Positions 43,586 through 56,636 of a stretch of DNA of 64,000 bases are shown here, piece by piece; position 1 is the first letter of the stretch; each line of letters starts with the position of its first letter. A model generated the notes under the pieces. That model ran no database searches. It was not told the DNA's origin and saw nothing but the letters and a program-made list of their open reading frames with translations. Made by a program: the position numbers and the translations under genes. Source of the DNA: Fratercula arctica (taxonomy: Eukaryota; Chordata; Aves; Charadriiformes; Alcidae); NCBI GenBank assembly GCA_947846985.1, contig CANTUZ010000001.1:1674001-1738000 (forward strand). The letters are read 5' to 3'.

Positions 43586-45949
43586 GTTGGGTGAGATCCG
43601 CAGGGTGGTTGTTTTTTTTAATTATTATTATTTTCCCACTTTTTTGGGGGGGGGTGTTTTAGGAAATTCCTCGGCGGCGGGAGGGCGGAGGGAGGGCGGG
43701 CGGGCCGGGAGGGGGTGCGGGAGCCGCAGGTTTAACCCCTGCCTACCTGCAGCCTGGCCGGGGCTCCGCGGGGCGGCTCGGGGGCGGGGGAGGCGGGGAG
43801 GGGGGGGGAGCTGGAAGGACCTGCCAGGCTGGACCCCGCTCCTGGGGTGCTACGGGGTGACACTAAGGGAATATATCACCCCCCACACACAAGGCTGCAC
43901 CCCTTCTCCCGGTTAAACCCCACCTGGCTCTGAGATGCTTGAGCCCCCCACCCACCCAGGGAGAGGTTTAAGCCCACGCTCGGGTTGAGCCCGCGCAGAT
44001 GCATCTACCCCATCCCGGGGTGAAGCCGGCCCTGGCACAGCCCCGAGCATCCCACCGCAGAAATCCAGGTTGCAGCCTCCCCTCCCAGGGCTCTGCTCCA
44101 TCACCGAGGTCCCCCAGTGCCCTGACTCCCTTCCCAGTAAATCCCAGTGCCACGGATGGGCTCCTTCCTTCCCAGGACAGTGGGGTCCAGCAATCCCCCC
44201 TGTACCCACAGGACGTAGGGACAGAGGTTTCAACAAGACAAAGTGGTCGATCTCGCTCTCCCTGCCAGCTGCTTTACATTCCTCCAGCTGCATAAAGCCA
44301 TCTTAAATGACCAGCGTAGCCCTTGCCTGCAGGAAACCCCCCCTGGCCCCAAGCCACGATCCCAACAGCGACCATACCTCGACTGCTCTTCATCTCTGCA
44401 GCACGGAGCTGCTGGGTATGAAATGCCATTGATTGGAAAGCCACCGGTCACGCAATCAACCCCTGGAGAAGCCACCTTGCCTCCACACATGTTGCTCCTG
44501 TTCCTGCTGCTCCCCAAATCCTGCACGAAGTGGTACAGCTCTGGCTGCTCTGCTGTCCTGCTTTGCCTGTCTATGGGGCTCAGCTTTCTGCTCTCCAGGA
44601 CCCTCACGGAGAAGCTGGGCAGCATGGAATCCTCCCTGAGCAGCCGCGTCCACTCAGCAGCACTGCTTCTTACCACCAAAATAACCCAGGGCCACCAGTC
44701 CATCATGGAAATGGGTTCCTGCAGCTTCCTTAGACCCCCAAGGACAGATTTTGTGTAGTTTTTTACCCATTTCTGCTCCACCTTCACAACTCGTACTTCC
44801 AGGGGTGCTTAGAGCAAGACACTTTATTAGCACAAGAACTACTTTAGCGCAGCGCTGAACACTGTCATGCCCACGTTCCCCCATCAGGCAGGCTTGGACA
44901 GAGGTCCCACACCTTGCAGGAGCCCTGGGCTTCTCCTTCGCAAATGGCTTCATCTCTACACCATGGGGTCTCCTTCAGCATCTCCTTCAGCTTCCTTACA
45001 CCGCTGGCCAGGGAGAGACTGTCATCACCTGCGATCCCTTGGCACCAGGTGACCGGAGATCTCCTCTATCAGCTAAGTTATTATTTATTTTGCTCCATTA
45101 ATTCAAGCTTGGGATTGGGCTTTCCAGAGTGTGAGATCTTTGTGCCCGACGCCAAACCATTCGAGAGAGGCACCAAGCCACCAGTCTGCCAACGGCTTCA
45201 AGGTGGCCCAAACCCCCTAATCCTGGTCACACCAGCCACGTACCTCATTTGACTTGGAGAGGAAAACAGTCAAGGGGAATTTCTGCAGCAAAAACTCTTC
45301 TTTCCATCCGGTTCTAGCCCTGCCCCAGGAGCCAGACACATCCCCCGGTACCACACCACATCTGCGGTTGCCTGTTCCCAGAGCTGGATATGAGAGAGGG
45401 AAATCTTTGTAAGAAGAAACCTGTTTTTATAACAGTTGTAATCATCATCTTTGTTATTTTCTCTTTAAGCTGCTGAGCACAAGAAGTCAAGGTGCATTTC
45501 TGCACCTGCATGAGCTGAACTCATTTTCTGGGAAGAAGGTGTCAATCACCGAACCACGGGCAGCAAATGCAAACGAGCCCTCAGCCCACCATGACTCTCC
45601 CGTACGGGGATATCTGTGACCCTCAAAGAGCACAGCCCTGTGTGCAAAGCAGGACAGAGAGCTGGGTCATCTGCAGGGATCGTCACAGGTTGACTTGTTT
45701 ATGAGCTCTAAAAATAATTTTACCGCTCGGTGCCCTCCCCTGCAAATTGCGAGTATGGTTCTGCTGAAGGACCAAGTCGCTACAGGGGAACCTAGGAGCC
45801 CAGAACCCAGGGCTGCCCTGCACATCGTCTGGCACTCACCACCTACAGAAAGCACAAGCATTGCCATTGCTGCTGCAGTTCAGGGCTATCCAGAGCGATC
45901 CTGATGTGACCACACACCTTCAAGTCAAACTACAAAGCTGGTTTTTAGA

Positions 45950-46445
45950 GAAGGCAGCACAGGAGAGACATGGAGCCGTTGGAGCGGGGCCAGAGGAAGC
46001 CACGAAGATAATCCAAGGGCTGGAGCCCCTCTGCTGTGAGGACAGGCTGAGAGAGTTGGGGGGGTTCAGCCTGGAGAAGAGAAGGCTCCGCGGAGACCTT
46101 GGAGCCCCTTCCAGTCCCTCAAGAGGCTCCAGAAAAGCTGGGGAGGGACTCTGGATGAGGGAGGGGAGCCATGGGACGAGGGGCAAGGGTTTTAAACTGC
46201 AAGAGGGAAAATAGAGCTGAGATCTCGGACAGAAATTCTTTGCTGTGAGGGTGGTGAGCCCCTGGCCCAGGTTGCCCAGAGAGGTGGGAGATGCCCCATC
46301 CCTGGAGGGGTTCAAGGCCAGGTTGGACGGGGCCTTTGAGCAACCTGGTCTAGTTGAAGATGTCCCTGCCCATGGCAGGGGGTTGGACTAGGTGGCCTTT
46401 AAAGGTCCCTTCTAACCCAAACCATTCTGTGATTCTATGATTTTA
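45950..46445 (+). mobile_element. CR1 3' part with intact tail
   Basis: Encodes a piece of the ORF2 carboxyl end ([20 protein letters not shown]) followed by CAGGTTGCCCAGAGAGGTGG, CTAACCCAAACCATTCTG and a tail ATTCTGTGATTCTATGATTT. Length about 0.5 kb, 5'-truncated, with small frame breaks. Confidence 0.93.
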
Positions 46446-47406
46446 TGAACACGCCTCGTGAATTACAGCATCATGTGTCAGAGCAACCCAAAGGCTGGGA
46501 TGGTCCATGCTGCCCACTCCTCTGAGTGATGGGTCAGCACCTCTGCAGCCTCCGTGTAGGCCTGGGATGGGGATGTCCCATGGTGTGGTTGGAGGACCTG
46601 CATTTTTCCCCCATCTTATTGTCCCCATTGCATTATCTGCATGCTGACAGCTCTGTGCAGTGCAGATCCACACCAGCCAAGTTCAACTCACCCAATGGTT
46701 CCAACTTCTCACCATCTAACCCAGCTTCCCTTGTTTCACTGCTTCACTCATTTCCATCTCCCTGCAAATTTTGCTAGCAATGCCCCTCTATTTTCTTCTC
46801 ATGCCTCGATAAAGATATTAAAGGGGTTTGGGTAAACAGCAGGCTCCTTCCAGCTCCCACCAGGAACAGCCGGTACCTCCTCTCCCAGCTCTTCTCTTGC
46901 ACAGGGCAGACTTGAAAAGCCCATTTGTAGCATAGGTCTGTGGGCAGGTTATGAAAGTGCTTAGAAAAATGGGGACGTGAAGCCCAAGTCAATGAAGTTA
47001 TTTTACGTCTCTGCTGCAACAGCAACAGCTGAATTCAGGACTGTAGATCCTGGCCCCGCATCAGGGCTAAAACGTATGGGAAAGTTCAGCCATGTCCTAA
47101 GCACAGACCCAGGAAATAAAGGCCAGCCTTGTCAGGAGCAAGGTGCTGTGTTACATCTCTCTTGCGTCTCATAAAGAATACATTCACCCTTTGGCAAAAA
47201 CGAGGCTCTTTATCTTCATCTGCGAAGGAATCCGGCTGACAGTTCGATTCTGCCAACATCAATCCATCTGTGATCATGAATCAGACTCCAAAAACCGTGG
47301 GATTGGCTTGCAAATAATAAAACTTGGGTCCTTTTTATTTGCCTTCTGGTTCCTGAGCCTTTAGGTCAAACTCGCTTCATGTTTTCAAGAAGATGAGACG
47401 ATTCCT

Positions 47407-47430
47407 TTTTTTTTATTTTTTTTTTTTTTT
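47407..47430. repeat. Poly-T tract
   Basis: Two T runs separated by single A residues. No transposon tail is attached that I can see. Confidence 0.9.
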
Positions 47431-50400
47431 CAAATGAAAACCGAGATTCTCCTACAAACTACTGAATAAACAGCATGGGCTCCAATAACATCCCCCACCA
47501 CGCAAGCCTCGTGGCAGGATCGTGAGCTGGCCAGACTGCAGGCTGGAGGAGCTGGCTGCACACCACCGTACCTTTCCCTGGAAGTTTGCAGCCCAGCATC
47601 CCCGGTGTTTAATCCAGCGTGCGCCTCCAATGCACATGCGAGGGCTGCCAGCTGCAGGCGACGGAGCTGGAAACCTGCAGGACCATGAACCATTGCAAGC
47701 CGGACTAAAGAAATCCAGCTGCAGGAACAAGCCCTGCTCCGGGGACAGAGGAGCTGCTGCCTCACTTGACAGCGGGCTGCAAAAACACGTAGCCTGATGT
47801 GGTTTCTTCTGCTCAAGCGTGAAGGCTTGAGCCCATCCTGGGGAACGCAGGAGTAAATCCCGATTACCAGTAATCCCACAGTGAAAAGCACAGTCCCCGT
47901 TCAAGCCCTGCAGCCAGCTCACCCCACCGACCTTCAGCCAGCAACAAAATCCAAGCTGGTACCAACCTCCTCTCATCAAGCGGAGGAAATCACCTCCCAT
48001 GAGTGGATTCTGCTCTTTTTTATTTTTAAGCACAGGCTGTGGCATGAGACCCTGAGAAAAACCATCACAGCCTCGTGGGAACTGCGGACAGCGGGAGGAC
48101 AGATGCCCTGGCACACGAATTCGGGGTGGCCCAAAGCAGAGGCGAGATTCCTGCTGTAACTCCATAGTCTTCCTCCAACCCCGTTGATGACCAGCAACCA
48201 CGTCCTTTATTTTTGGAATGCATTCGAGGAGGAGTTGATGCATCCCACATTACCATGGCAGAGGTTCAAGCTAGAGTCAGGGAAGATGGAGGTGGAGACG
48301 GAGCCCTCCCATCCCAGTAAGACGGACGTGAAATGGGATGATGCCTCTCTGCCATACTCCACTGGGTACAGCTAAATCAAGCAAAATCCAAATTTTCTTC
48401 ATACCACAACTTCATAAAACTCCCCTCCTATACCTGGAGCCTCGTGGGTTTCCTCTCCTTGTCTGCAGATTTGAAAGATGGTTCATGGCATTTCTGCAGG
48501 GAGAAACAAGCTCATGGCACCTCCCCAGCCCCCAGCTCCAGCCCAGCCTCCCAAGAGGGCAAGAGTTGTATCTTCAGAGCCCTCAAGAGCAGAAGACATG
48601 CCACCAACGCTGGCAGCCCAGCCTGAGCCTTGCAGCAGAGTTCAAACTGCCCCGACTGATCCCATCCATCTGCCTTCCCACATCACTTTGTTTCAATGGG
48701 ATTTATCCCTCCTGCTGCCCTCGTCAAGGAGGAGTCTTGTCACTTTTGTCATTTCTATGTCGCACTGCTTTTGTACACTCTCTGCAGAGGGATATTGTCC
48801 TGCTTTGGAGAGCACCAGCCACAAGCTGGATACCCTGGAAATGCTTCCTATCAGCCTTTTTCCTATTTGTCTCTCTTTTTGGCCTTTCCAGCAGGCAGCA
48901 GCTATGAATTCTCCTCCATATCCAAGAGCAGCCATCACAGAGAAGTTGGTCCCCTCCACCTCTCAAAGCCTTGAGCCCATGCATGGGTTGGGCAAAAGTG
49001 TAAGTCTCCTTCTCCTGGCCCATCCTGCTGTAGCCCTCCTCCCTGCAGATACAGAAGCCACCAGGACGTAGAGGTGGACGTTTGGGTAATTAGGGCTGAT
49101 GGCTTGGGTGGCTCCGTTCCCCGTTGGTCCCTCAGGGCAGCATGCAGAGATAGACAGCTGGAGAGGTAGGCAAAATATCTCTTTCCAAGCTGCAGAGTTA
49201 ATCTTGCTGTGAAACCACAGGAGAGGAGCTACCTCCTTCCCACAACTGATGGCGTAACCCTTGAACTTCTCCGTGGGCTCATTGCAGCTGGGCTCCTGTG
49301 CCTCCTCAACCCAGGGCCTGGCTTTGGTGCAGTGATGGCAGCAGATGTGCCTCCAAGCTAGAAGTCGACACTGAATGTCTCCTGAAGCTGCAAGGAGACA
49401 CCTTGCCTGCAAGCAATTAGCACCTCCCTGGGACACAGCAGCTCGGGGAAGCTGCCTCCGGCTGCAGTTCTAATACAGACGTCACCTTACACAGCACACG
49501 GTTTCCTGCTCCCATCCTGATGGGTGACAAACGCTGGCAAGAGCTCCTCCTGAAGGTCTCTTGAAGGCAACTGTGTTCAGGGGATTTTCAAGCAGAGCGC
49601 TCACAGTGGAGCAGTCCCGGAGATTGCTCTGCCCAATGGACCATGCATGAAACTCAGCCTCACTCAGCAGCTTTATCTCACCTCATACCACACCTCAAGC
49701 AACAAAGACTGTCTAGCAGCCTCTACATCTATCACCCTACAGCGATCGATCTAACAACCTGCAGGACTCATGTTGGAGGCAACATAATTTGTCACAGTAC
49801 CTTGAACACAAAGTGTGTTCCCAAAAGCTTTGCAGAGTTGCAACAGAATCTGGTCAAACCCTGCAAGAGCATGTGCCAGCTCTGGGTTGCCAGCATCTGA
49901 GAACGTCTGTTCCTCATGCAAACAGCCATAACTACCGCAGGCAAGTGGTTGTTTTTGCATGAATCTGAGTGCTGGAGGACTTTCAAGAGGCCTAAAGCTG
50001 CACCTTTGGGGATTTAAGGCAGTCAATGACTGATGAGACTTAAAAAGATAATTTACCACATAGTCCAACCTGGAATGGGAAATCCGGTCATTTTTTTAGC
50101 ATCTAAGCATGTCACCAAGCACAAGACCAACACATAGTAAACAGTCTATATAATCAGGGCAAATCAGTGATACAGAGAGGACAGTGAGTAAGAGATTCTC
50201 CTCCAGGGATGGAGATCAGCAACAAAGTAAGAGAGAGGGGTGACAAGAGGCTGGCCAAAGCAAGAGGGAAGGACAGAGAGGAAAAATGGGGGAGCACAGT
50301 GCCATGGGCCTGTCCATATCTCCTGTCTCCGCTGTGACACATCCCCACCTGCACTCCATGGCAAGCGTCTGGCCAGGGACTGCATCATCACTGGGAGGGC

Positions 50401-50582
50401 CACAAAGAGAAATGGCGGTGGCAAAACCCTGCCGGCTCCTCGGGAGAGGTGAGAAGCGGAGAAAGGTTCCCCGGCAGCCTGGGCAAGGCAGAGGTTTTGG
50501 CTTGGGGTGGCGGGATGTGAGGCTGGAGCCTTGCACGGGCTTAGGATACCCTCTGCAGGCCAGTGCTGAGCTCCACACGTCC

Positions 50583-50840
50583 CGAATCGTAGAATCACAG
50601 AATGGTTTGGGGTAGGAAGGGACCTTCAAAGATCACATAGTCCAACCCCCCTGCCCTGGGCAGGGACACCTCCCACCAGACCAGGTTGCTCAAAGCCCCG
50701 TCCATCCTGGCCTTGAACACCTCCAGGGATGGGGCAACCACAACCTGCTCCAGTGTCTCACCACCTTCATCATAAACCAGTTCTTCCTTACACTCAGGCT
50801 AAATGCTTTTTCAGTTTAAAACTGTTGCCCCTTGCAGGGG
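50583..50840 (-). mobile_element. CR1 3' end, inverted
   Basis: Starts with the complemented tail AATCGTAGAATCACAGAATGG, then TCCAACCCCCCTGCCC, AGACCAGGTTGCTCAAAGCC, CACCTCCAGGGATGGGGC and CTCCAGTGTCTCACCACC. A clear, moderately young CR1 terminus. Confidence 0.93.
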
Positions 50841-52366
50841 TTTGGGCTGAAAGACAAGCTGGAGACACAGAAACCAAGTTCTGTCCAGGGTGGGCTGGAT
50901 ATGCAGGAGTAATTTGGCAGAATATCTGGCAGAGATCCCTTTCCAAATCCGCTGTCGCTAGGACCTCTGCAGAGAGCTAAAGCTCTGCACAGTGGTTTGT
51001 CCCATGAGTGGCTTCGGTGGAGAATTTTCTCCTCTTCCCATATTCTCTGTTCCTCCTCGAGGGTTCCCCAGGCCCCTGCTCCCAGGCTGATCCCAGAGAG
51101 TCGGCAGCTTTCGCAGGGGGACAAAGCCTCTGTGGGAATAGCATACCCCATCAGTTTCTGCAGGACAGGCACCCCAGTTGCTGGACTAAGTCCAGTCACA
51201 GCACCAAACCGCTGCTTCCTTTGCGTCATCATTCATCTTAATAAAGTCACCACAATTTTTCTGTTTCCTGGAAATTAGCTTTTTTGCTGACTGGCATTTT
51301 GTGGATCCCCACAACAGCGAGGATCAATGCACTGGTAGCCTTTTAGTCATTCAACAGCTAAAGTAAAGACAATTAAAGACAGAAGTGTGGGTAAAATAGC
51401 AAGTAAATGATAACCCCTAGCAAGCTCCTGGCACACATTTAGAGGCTGTTTCTCGGGCATGGATCTTCCCTTCCTCTCTCCAACCATAGGTCTTTCAAGG
51501 AGGTCCAGAGGTGCAGGGCTTCACCTCCATCTCTGCAGCCACATTTTCTCTGCTGCCATCCCAATGCCTAGGGTAGCTGAGAGCCTTCATCAGGGAGGGA
51601 CCTGACTCTAAAATATGGTGAAAAGACAGATTGTTTTAGTGCCCCAGTAAATAGATGAACGGCAGAAGAGAAGCACAAGAGATTTCCATAGCAACCAGTG
51701 CAGAGACTCTGCCTCCTCTGCTTTTCTCCGATTCACCTTCCCCGCACACAGATAATCCAAGGGTGCTGGTGTGACCACTGACCCCACTGGAAAGGGATGG
51801 CCTTAAAGGGAGTGCGGTGAGCACGTGATGGAGCCAGGTGGACATAAATCTCCAGCACTGGCCCTTCCTCCAAAGGAAGCACCAAGTTCTTCTAGAGGGG
51901 AATTCTGAACCTACGGCTTGCTTAAACACGCCAAAAAAAATCAGTTCTTCAAGCTGATTGAAGCCTCTGAAGGTAGAAACCTGCAAAGCCAAGTCATGCT
52001 CTCAGAGCCCTGAGTATGGTTGCCATCACGGTGACATCCAGCCCAAGCACTAACTAACTGCATTTCTGGCAATATACAGAAAGGAGAGCTCTGTTTGACT
52101 TTAAACTAAAGCCACACACAGACTCGACGCACCTTTGGTCTTCCCAGAAGAAATAAAAAAAACAAGCATAAAGTCACCCTGGCCAAGCTGAGAGCTAAGA
52201 AAGAAGTTCTTGCACACCTGAAGATGTGTTCTGGTGGAAGCTGCTGTGCTCTGGAGAGCACAGACAGTGGAGGGACAGCAATGGGAGGCATCAAAGCAGA
52301 ACCACGGCTGCAGCAGCCCTGCGAGAATAAATGTGTCCTCTGAGCTGCATTGGCATTTGAGACTTC

Positions 52367-52396
52367 TTCTACTTATCATAGAGATGATAAGTAGAA
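52367..52396. other. Perfect hairpin with inverted GATA cores
   Basis: TTCTACTTATCAT, a 4-base spacer AGAG, and the exact complement ATGATAAGTAGAA: 13-bp arms. Each arm carries a TTATCA/TGATAA (GATA-type) core. It lies in intergenic DNA with no obvious repeat around it. Function unknown. Confidence 0.5.
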
Positions 52397-52514
52397 ACAA
52401 ATACTTGTTTGGACAGGATGGCAGGTAGGGGTGGGCATCCCAGACAAGAAAAATCCCTGGCTTAAATTTCAATAGGAGAAATTAAGGTACAAGAGTGAGA
52501 GACTAAAAGATTGG

Positions 52515-52610
52515 GACCGATAATTTGGGAAGGCTTCAGGGTCCCCACTGCTGGAGATCTTTGAGAAGAGGCTGAATTCATCTGTCAGCGATGACATATG
52601 CAGAGCTACC
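52515..52610 (+). mobile_element. Possible old CR1/L3 3' fragment
   Basis: GGTCCCCACTGCTGGAGATC then TTTGAGAAGAGGCTGAATTC resembles the 'lead residue before tail' block of old CR1/L3 elements. Short and weak. Confidence 0.3.
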
Positions 52611-53277
52611 TTGGACTGAAGCGTAGGAGCAATCTGGATCGCCGCGTCCATCCGTCTGATCGAAGGCTGCTATGCAGCAGAGGTTTCATTCTGATGGTCA
52701 ACAGGGCATCCACACCACGTGCCACACTGGGACAAAAAACACCTCCCAACATCCCACCTAACAAATGGATTACCACACCAGGGGAGTGCCTCCGAGCTCA
52801 AAGACCTCTCCTGCACCTACAGCCCTGAAGTAGCAGGGAGGTTGGGTAAAAATCAATCCAGCAACCCTGGTTGCCTGGACCAGGGTGAAATTCCCTTAAA
52901 CATGTTTGCTGCTGGTTGTTAAGGGCGTTAGGCACTGGAAAGCAGGGTGTGCAAACCCAGGGCATGGCTCCTCTGGGCTCTGTCTTGCTCAGCACACAGC
53001 TTGGCAAGAAAAAAAACAACTCCCCAAGCAGATCCCCCAAAAACACACACATGAGCTTATGGTTTGGTGGCATTTACTGATACCTCATGCATGTCCTGGC
53101 CAAACCCTCTGCCCTGCCCCTCCACGATGGCTTCCTGAAGCCTTCGAGCACCCCTACGTGAGCAGGTGTCTCTCCCACTAGCACTGTCTCAGCAATGCAG
53201 AGGTCCCTGGAGGTTCTGCTACCCTTGATCCAAAATCTGAGTGCTCTGCTCAGCTGCAGATAAATAAACTCCAACTA

Positions 53278-53325
53278 TAGGTCCCTTAGGTCCCTTCCAA
53301 CCTAAACCATTCTATGATTTTATGT
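53278..53325 (+). mobile_element. CR1 tail fragment
   Basis: GTCCCTTCCAACCTAAACC followed by ATTCTATGATTTTATG: only the last 45 bases of a CR1 are recognisable. Confidence 0.65.
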
Positions 53326-54469
53326 GGCAACCATGAGGAACTGTTGGAGGTATCCGAAAGATGGAGAGGTACCAGAGAGATCTGGTGGCCACAGTGACCT
53401 GAAACCAAGAGAGAACAAATCTGAAAAAAAAAAAATCCCTAAATCTCTATTATACCCATCTTCCCCTCATTCCTAGAGCGCATGAAAACAGTTAAACCTG
53501 TGGCAGGTGGCTGACAAAGTCCAAATTGTCCCATGTCTCTCTTCCCTAGTCTGGCAGAAGAAACAGCCTCTCCTGCTCCCCGTGTAAGTTCTAACACCCC
53601 AACCTCAGCCTACACAGCTGTCACAGGAAAGAGTAAACTCACCCCAGGAGAAGTTTCAGGGCAATGAGATGGTTTTTCCTCCTCTTCCTTCCCTGCTAAC
53701 TCATATCCCAGGACGATTGGATGTTCCCAGGTGTCCTGTGTACTTGGTGCTGTGCAAATGTTGAAGCAGGCATTGAGGATCAACTTAAGCAGAGCGACAA
53801 GAGGCCTTCCTGACCCAGCACACATGATGACCTGGAAAGCAGAAAAGCTGGTGAGATGGCCAGGCCTCCTGCCTGCACAGGTGCTCTGCATCTCCCACTC
53901 CTCACATTTAACACCCCAAACAACCTCACGAGCCTGCACTCATGCCAGGCCAGCTTGAAGGGGTGCTGGTGGGCTTTCCAAGCAAATATCCCTCTCAAAC
54001 TCAGCACAAGGAGCCCAGATTTTGAAGTAATTTAGGTGTCTGGAGAGGGAGATAGGCACCGGATGGGATCTTAACAGCACACAGGCGGTGGCAGCAAGGG
54101 GCTCAGTGTGGCAACCCTCGCTGACCTCCTCCCACCCCTTCCCAGGATGCCATGCTGTTTGTGGTATGCATAACAGCAATTCGTGGCTCTGCAGATGGAG
54201 CCTGTAGCTGCTAACAAATTAAATAGTCCTTGCCCAGGTTAAAGCCACACTATTAAGAAGTGCCTTCTTCCTTCCCAAACAGGGTGGTTGCATCTAAACT
54301 ACTTTTGAACAACAACCTGTGGCTCCAGTAACCCCAAAATCATGCCTGGGGGTGGGCTGGGTTAGGATGAGGCCGGTTGTTCAAGACAAAAACTCTGCCA
54401 AGGATCTAACAATTCACTTGGGGTGCTTTGGGGTGTAACACAAACCCTGGGATACAGACTTCATCCTGC

Positions 54470-55170
54470 AGCCCCAGCTGCATCAAGATGAGAGCAGTGG
54501 TCAACAGCTGGCTGAATATGAGCCAGCAGTGTGCCCAGGTGGCCAAGAAGGCCAACAGCATCCTGGCCTTCTATCAGGCCAGATCCTGTATCAGGAACAG
54601 TGTGGCCAGCAGGACTAGGGAAGTGATCATCCCCCTGCACTCGGCACTGGTGAGGCCCCACCTCAAGTGCTGTGTCCAGTTTTGGGCCCCTCACCACAAA
54701 AAAGCCATTGAGGTGCTGGAGCGTGTCCAGAGAAGGGCAACGGAGCTGGTGAGGGGTCTGGAGCACAAGTCTTGTGAGGAGCGGCTGAGGGAGCTGGGGG
54801 CGTTCAGCCTGGAGAAAAGGAGGCTGAGGGGAGACCTTCTCGCTCTCTACAGCTCCCTGAAAGGAGGGTGTAGCCAGGGCAGGTCAGTCTCTTCTCCCAA
54901 GGAACAGGCCATAGGACAAGAGGAAATGGCCTCAAGTTGCGCCAAGGGAGGTTTAGGATGGATATTAGGAAAAAGTTCTTCACTGAAAGGGTTATCAAGC
55001 ACTGGAACAGGCTGCCCAGGGCAGTGGTGGAGTCACCATCCCTGGAGGGATCTAAGAGACATGTAGATGTGGTGCTGAGGGACATGGGGTAGTGGTGGAT
55101 GTGGCAGTGTTAGGTTGATGGTTGGACTATATAATCTTAAAGATCTCTTCCACCCAAAAGGATGTTAACG
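54470..55170 (+). mobile_element. CR1 fragment with ORF2 carboxyl terminus
   Basis: Around 0.7 kb. One frame (54,428-55,066) reads through the end of ORF2: [75 protein letters not shown] frameshift follows at about 54,850; the remaining peptide ([13 protein letters not shown], then CLEGSKRH) continues in other frames. Ends in a diverged tail. It is one of the better-preserved copies here but inactive, since the reverse transcriptase core is missing. Confidence 0.95.
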
Positions 55171-55284
55171 TAGCTGCTAGTCTAGACTCCTTCGTTACCA
55201 GCCTGAGGCAGGAGGAAGGGATGCAGGTTAACGGAGACAGCAGGGTCACCAAGACAAGAATTATGGAAGATTTACATCCAACAA

Positions 55285-55480
55285 TGGAAAAATAGCTTTC
55301 TGGTGACAGGGTTAAGCTCAGCCAGTTGCCTGGGGGGAAGGTGGGTTGCCAGCAGTGGAGGTCTTTAAGAAGAGGATGACCAAGTCTTGCTCAGGAGTGA
55401 CCTGGACTGCGCTGATGCCATTGCAGGGAAGGGGTGATGACCAAATAATCCCTTGGGGACCTTGCCAGACCAATTTTCCG
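55285..55480 (+). mobile_element. Degenerate CR1/L3-like 3' end
   Basis: GTTGCCAGCAGTGGAGGTC, TTTAAGAAGAGGATGACC and GGGGTGATGACCAAATAATC follow in the order of an old CR1-like terminus. Divergence is high. Confidence 0.5.
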
Positions 55481-56069
55481 TGAGTCCTGCACCCTCTTGG
55501 GTAATATATCACACACATCTGAGACCCCACATAGTATTTGCCTTTAATAACCAGCCAGTCAGCTTAGTGGGGTGAGTTAACAGGGAACTGCGTTGCCCTA
55601 GTTCCTAAGGAAATCACATGCATCTGGATGCCACAGCTCCTCTCCTCATCTCTTCCCTCCTGGAAGAGTGTCCCTCTGCAAACCCTGCTTGGAGGAGGAA
55701 GGGGAAACGAAACAGACCCCAGGAATCTGCTCCTAAGGCAGCTGATGACCCCACGGGGATGGAACTGGGGTTCACTGTACACACCAAGCTCACCCCGGCC
55801 GGCAGCCAGCACCCCTTGCTTGTGCCCATGCCTCGCCATCTTGCTTCTTTTCCAAGCCTGTTTGCTGCCTCATTTTCCCTGCCCACCCTGCTCTGAATCC
55901 GCTCTAAGCCATTCCGTTTTGCAACCTCTTTCCCACACCCTCCCTTCCCCCCCCAAAAAAAACCCACAATGATTAAATGCGATTTTGCATCTCTTCCTCC
56001 AAGGCTCTCCCATAGGATGTGGCACCCCTCAGGAGGAAAATAGTTCAAAGCTTTTCTCTCTCAGTAAAA

Positions 56070-56500
56070 GCTGTTTGTTAAATCGTCAGTCTGCTCCACG
56101 AGCATTGAAGCTCTCCTCCTCGTTTGCTAATCGCTTAACGCTGCAGGCCAAACGCTGTCTATCTTCCATCAGAAATGACTGTTCCTCACATTAAGCCTCT
56201 GAGGAGTATTTGTTAAATGCTGTTAATGGAAATAATCAACTCTGCATCGCTACACCTTCAAACGCTAACAGCCATGGATACACAGCAGTGTGTCCCTGAA
56301 CCTGCGAGGCTTCATACAGGAGCATTGTAAGATTTTTAGGTCTAATCACTTCTTAATCAGCTGGACCTTTCAACCAGCCTGACGAAAAGACAGATATCAC
56401 AAAGATATTGTACATTAAAATATTCTGTGCAAAGAGGAGCTAGGTATAAGAAATGCAAATTAGTGCCCTGCAGTAAATGGGATACATTAGTAGACACTGG
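56070..56500. promoter_or_regulatory. AT-rich block, candidate conserved element
   Basis: A run of low-CpG, non-repetitive DNA with TGCTAATCGCTTAACG, TGCTGTTAATGGAAATAATC and other TAAT cores, 2 kb upstream of RNF169. It looks unlike the GC-rich surroundings. Conservation cannot be tested here. Confidence 0.25.
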
Positions 56501-56636
56501 AGAATCCACAAGGAACAAAGCTCTGTGGGAAGCACATCACTTCAATGATGATTTCCTAAACCTCCCTGCCCCTCACCTCCCAGCAGCTTGCACCCCAAAT
56601 TAGGCAAGATTAGAACCTACCCCACCACCCCTTTTC

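Larger units (their letters stand above)
42950..43850 (-). promoter_or_regulatory. CHRDL2: CHRDL2 CpG-rich promoter region
   Basis: CpG-dense DNA covers exon 1 and the next 800 bases upstream. It includes GGGGCGG/GGGGGCGGGG Sp/KLF-type boxes near 43.77-43.80 kb. No clear TATA box is present; CCTTTAATAC near 43,545 is the nearest A/T core. The transcription start is not determinable by eye. Confidence 0.6.

Noticed and set aside
44230..44787. 185-aa minus and 171-aa plus overlapping frames
   Set aside because: Same reason; hydrophobic segment in the plus frame is not supported by any family match.
47452..49071. Long overlapping frames on both strands (263, 189 and 197 aa)
   Set aside because: Mutually incompatible, no known domain, no splice partners; expected in GC-rich bird DNA.
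54428..55066. 212-aa plus frame as a host gene
   Set aside because: Its core is CR1 ORF2 carboxyl-terminal sequence, so it is a transposon remnant.
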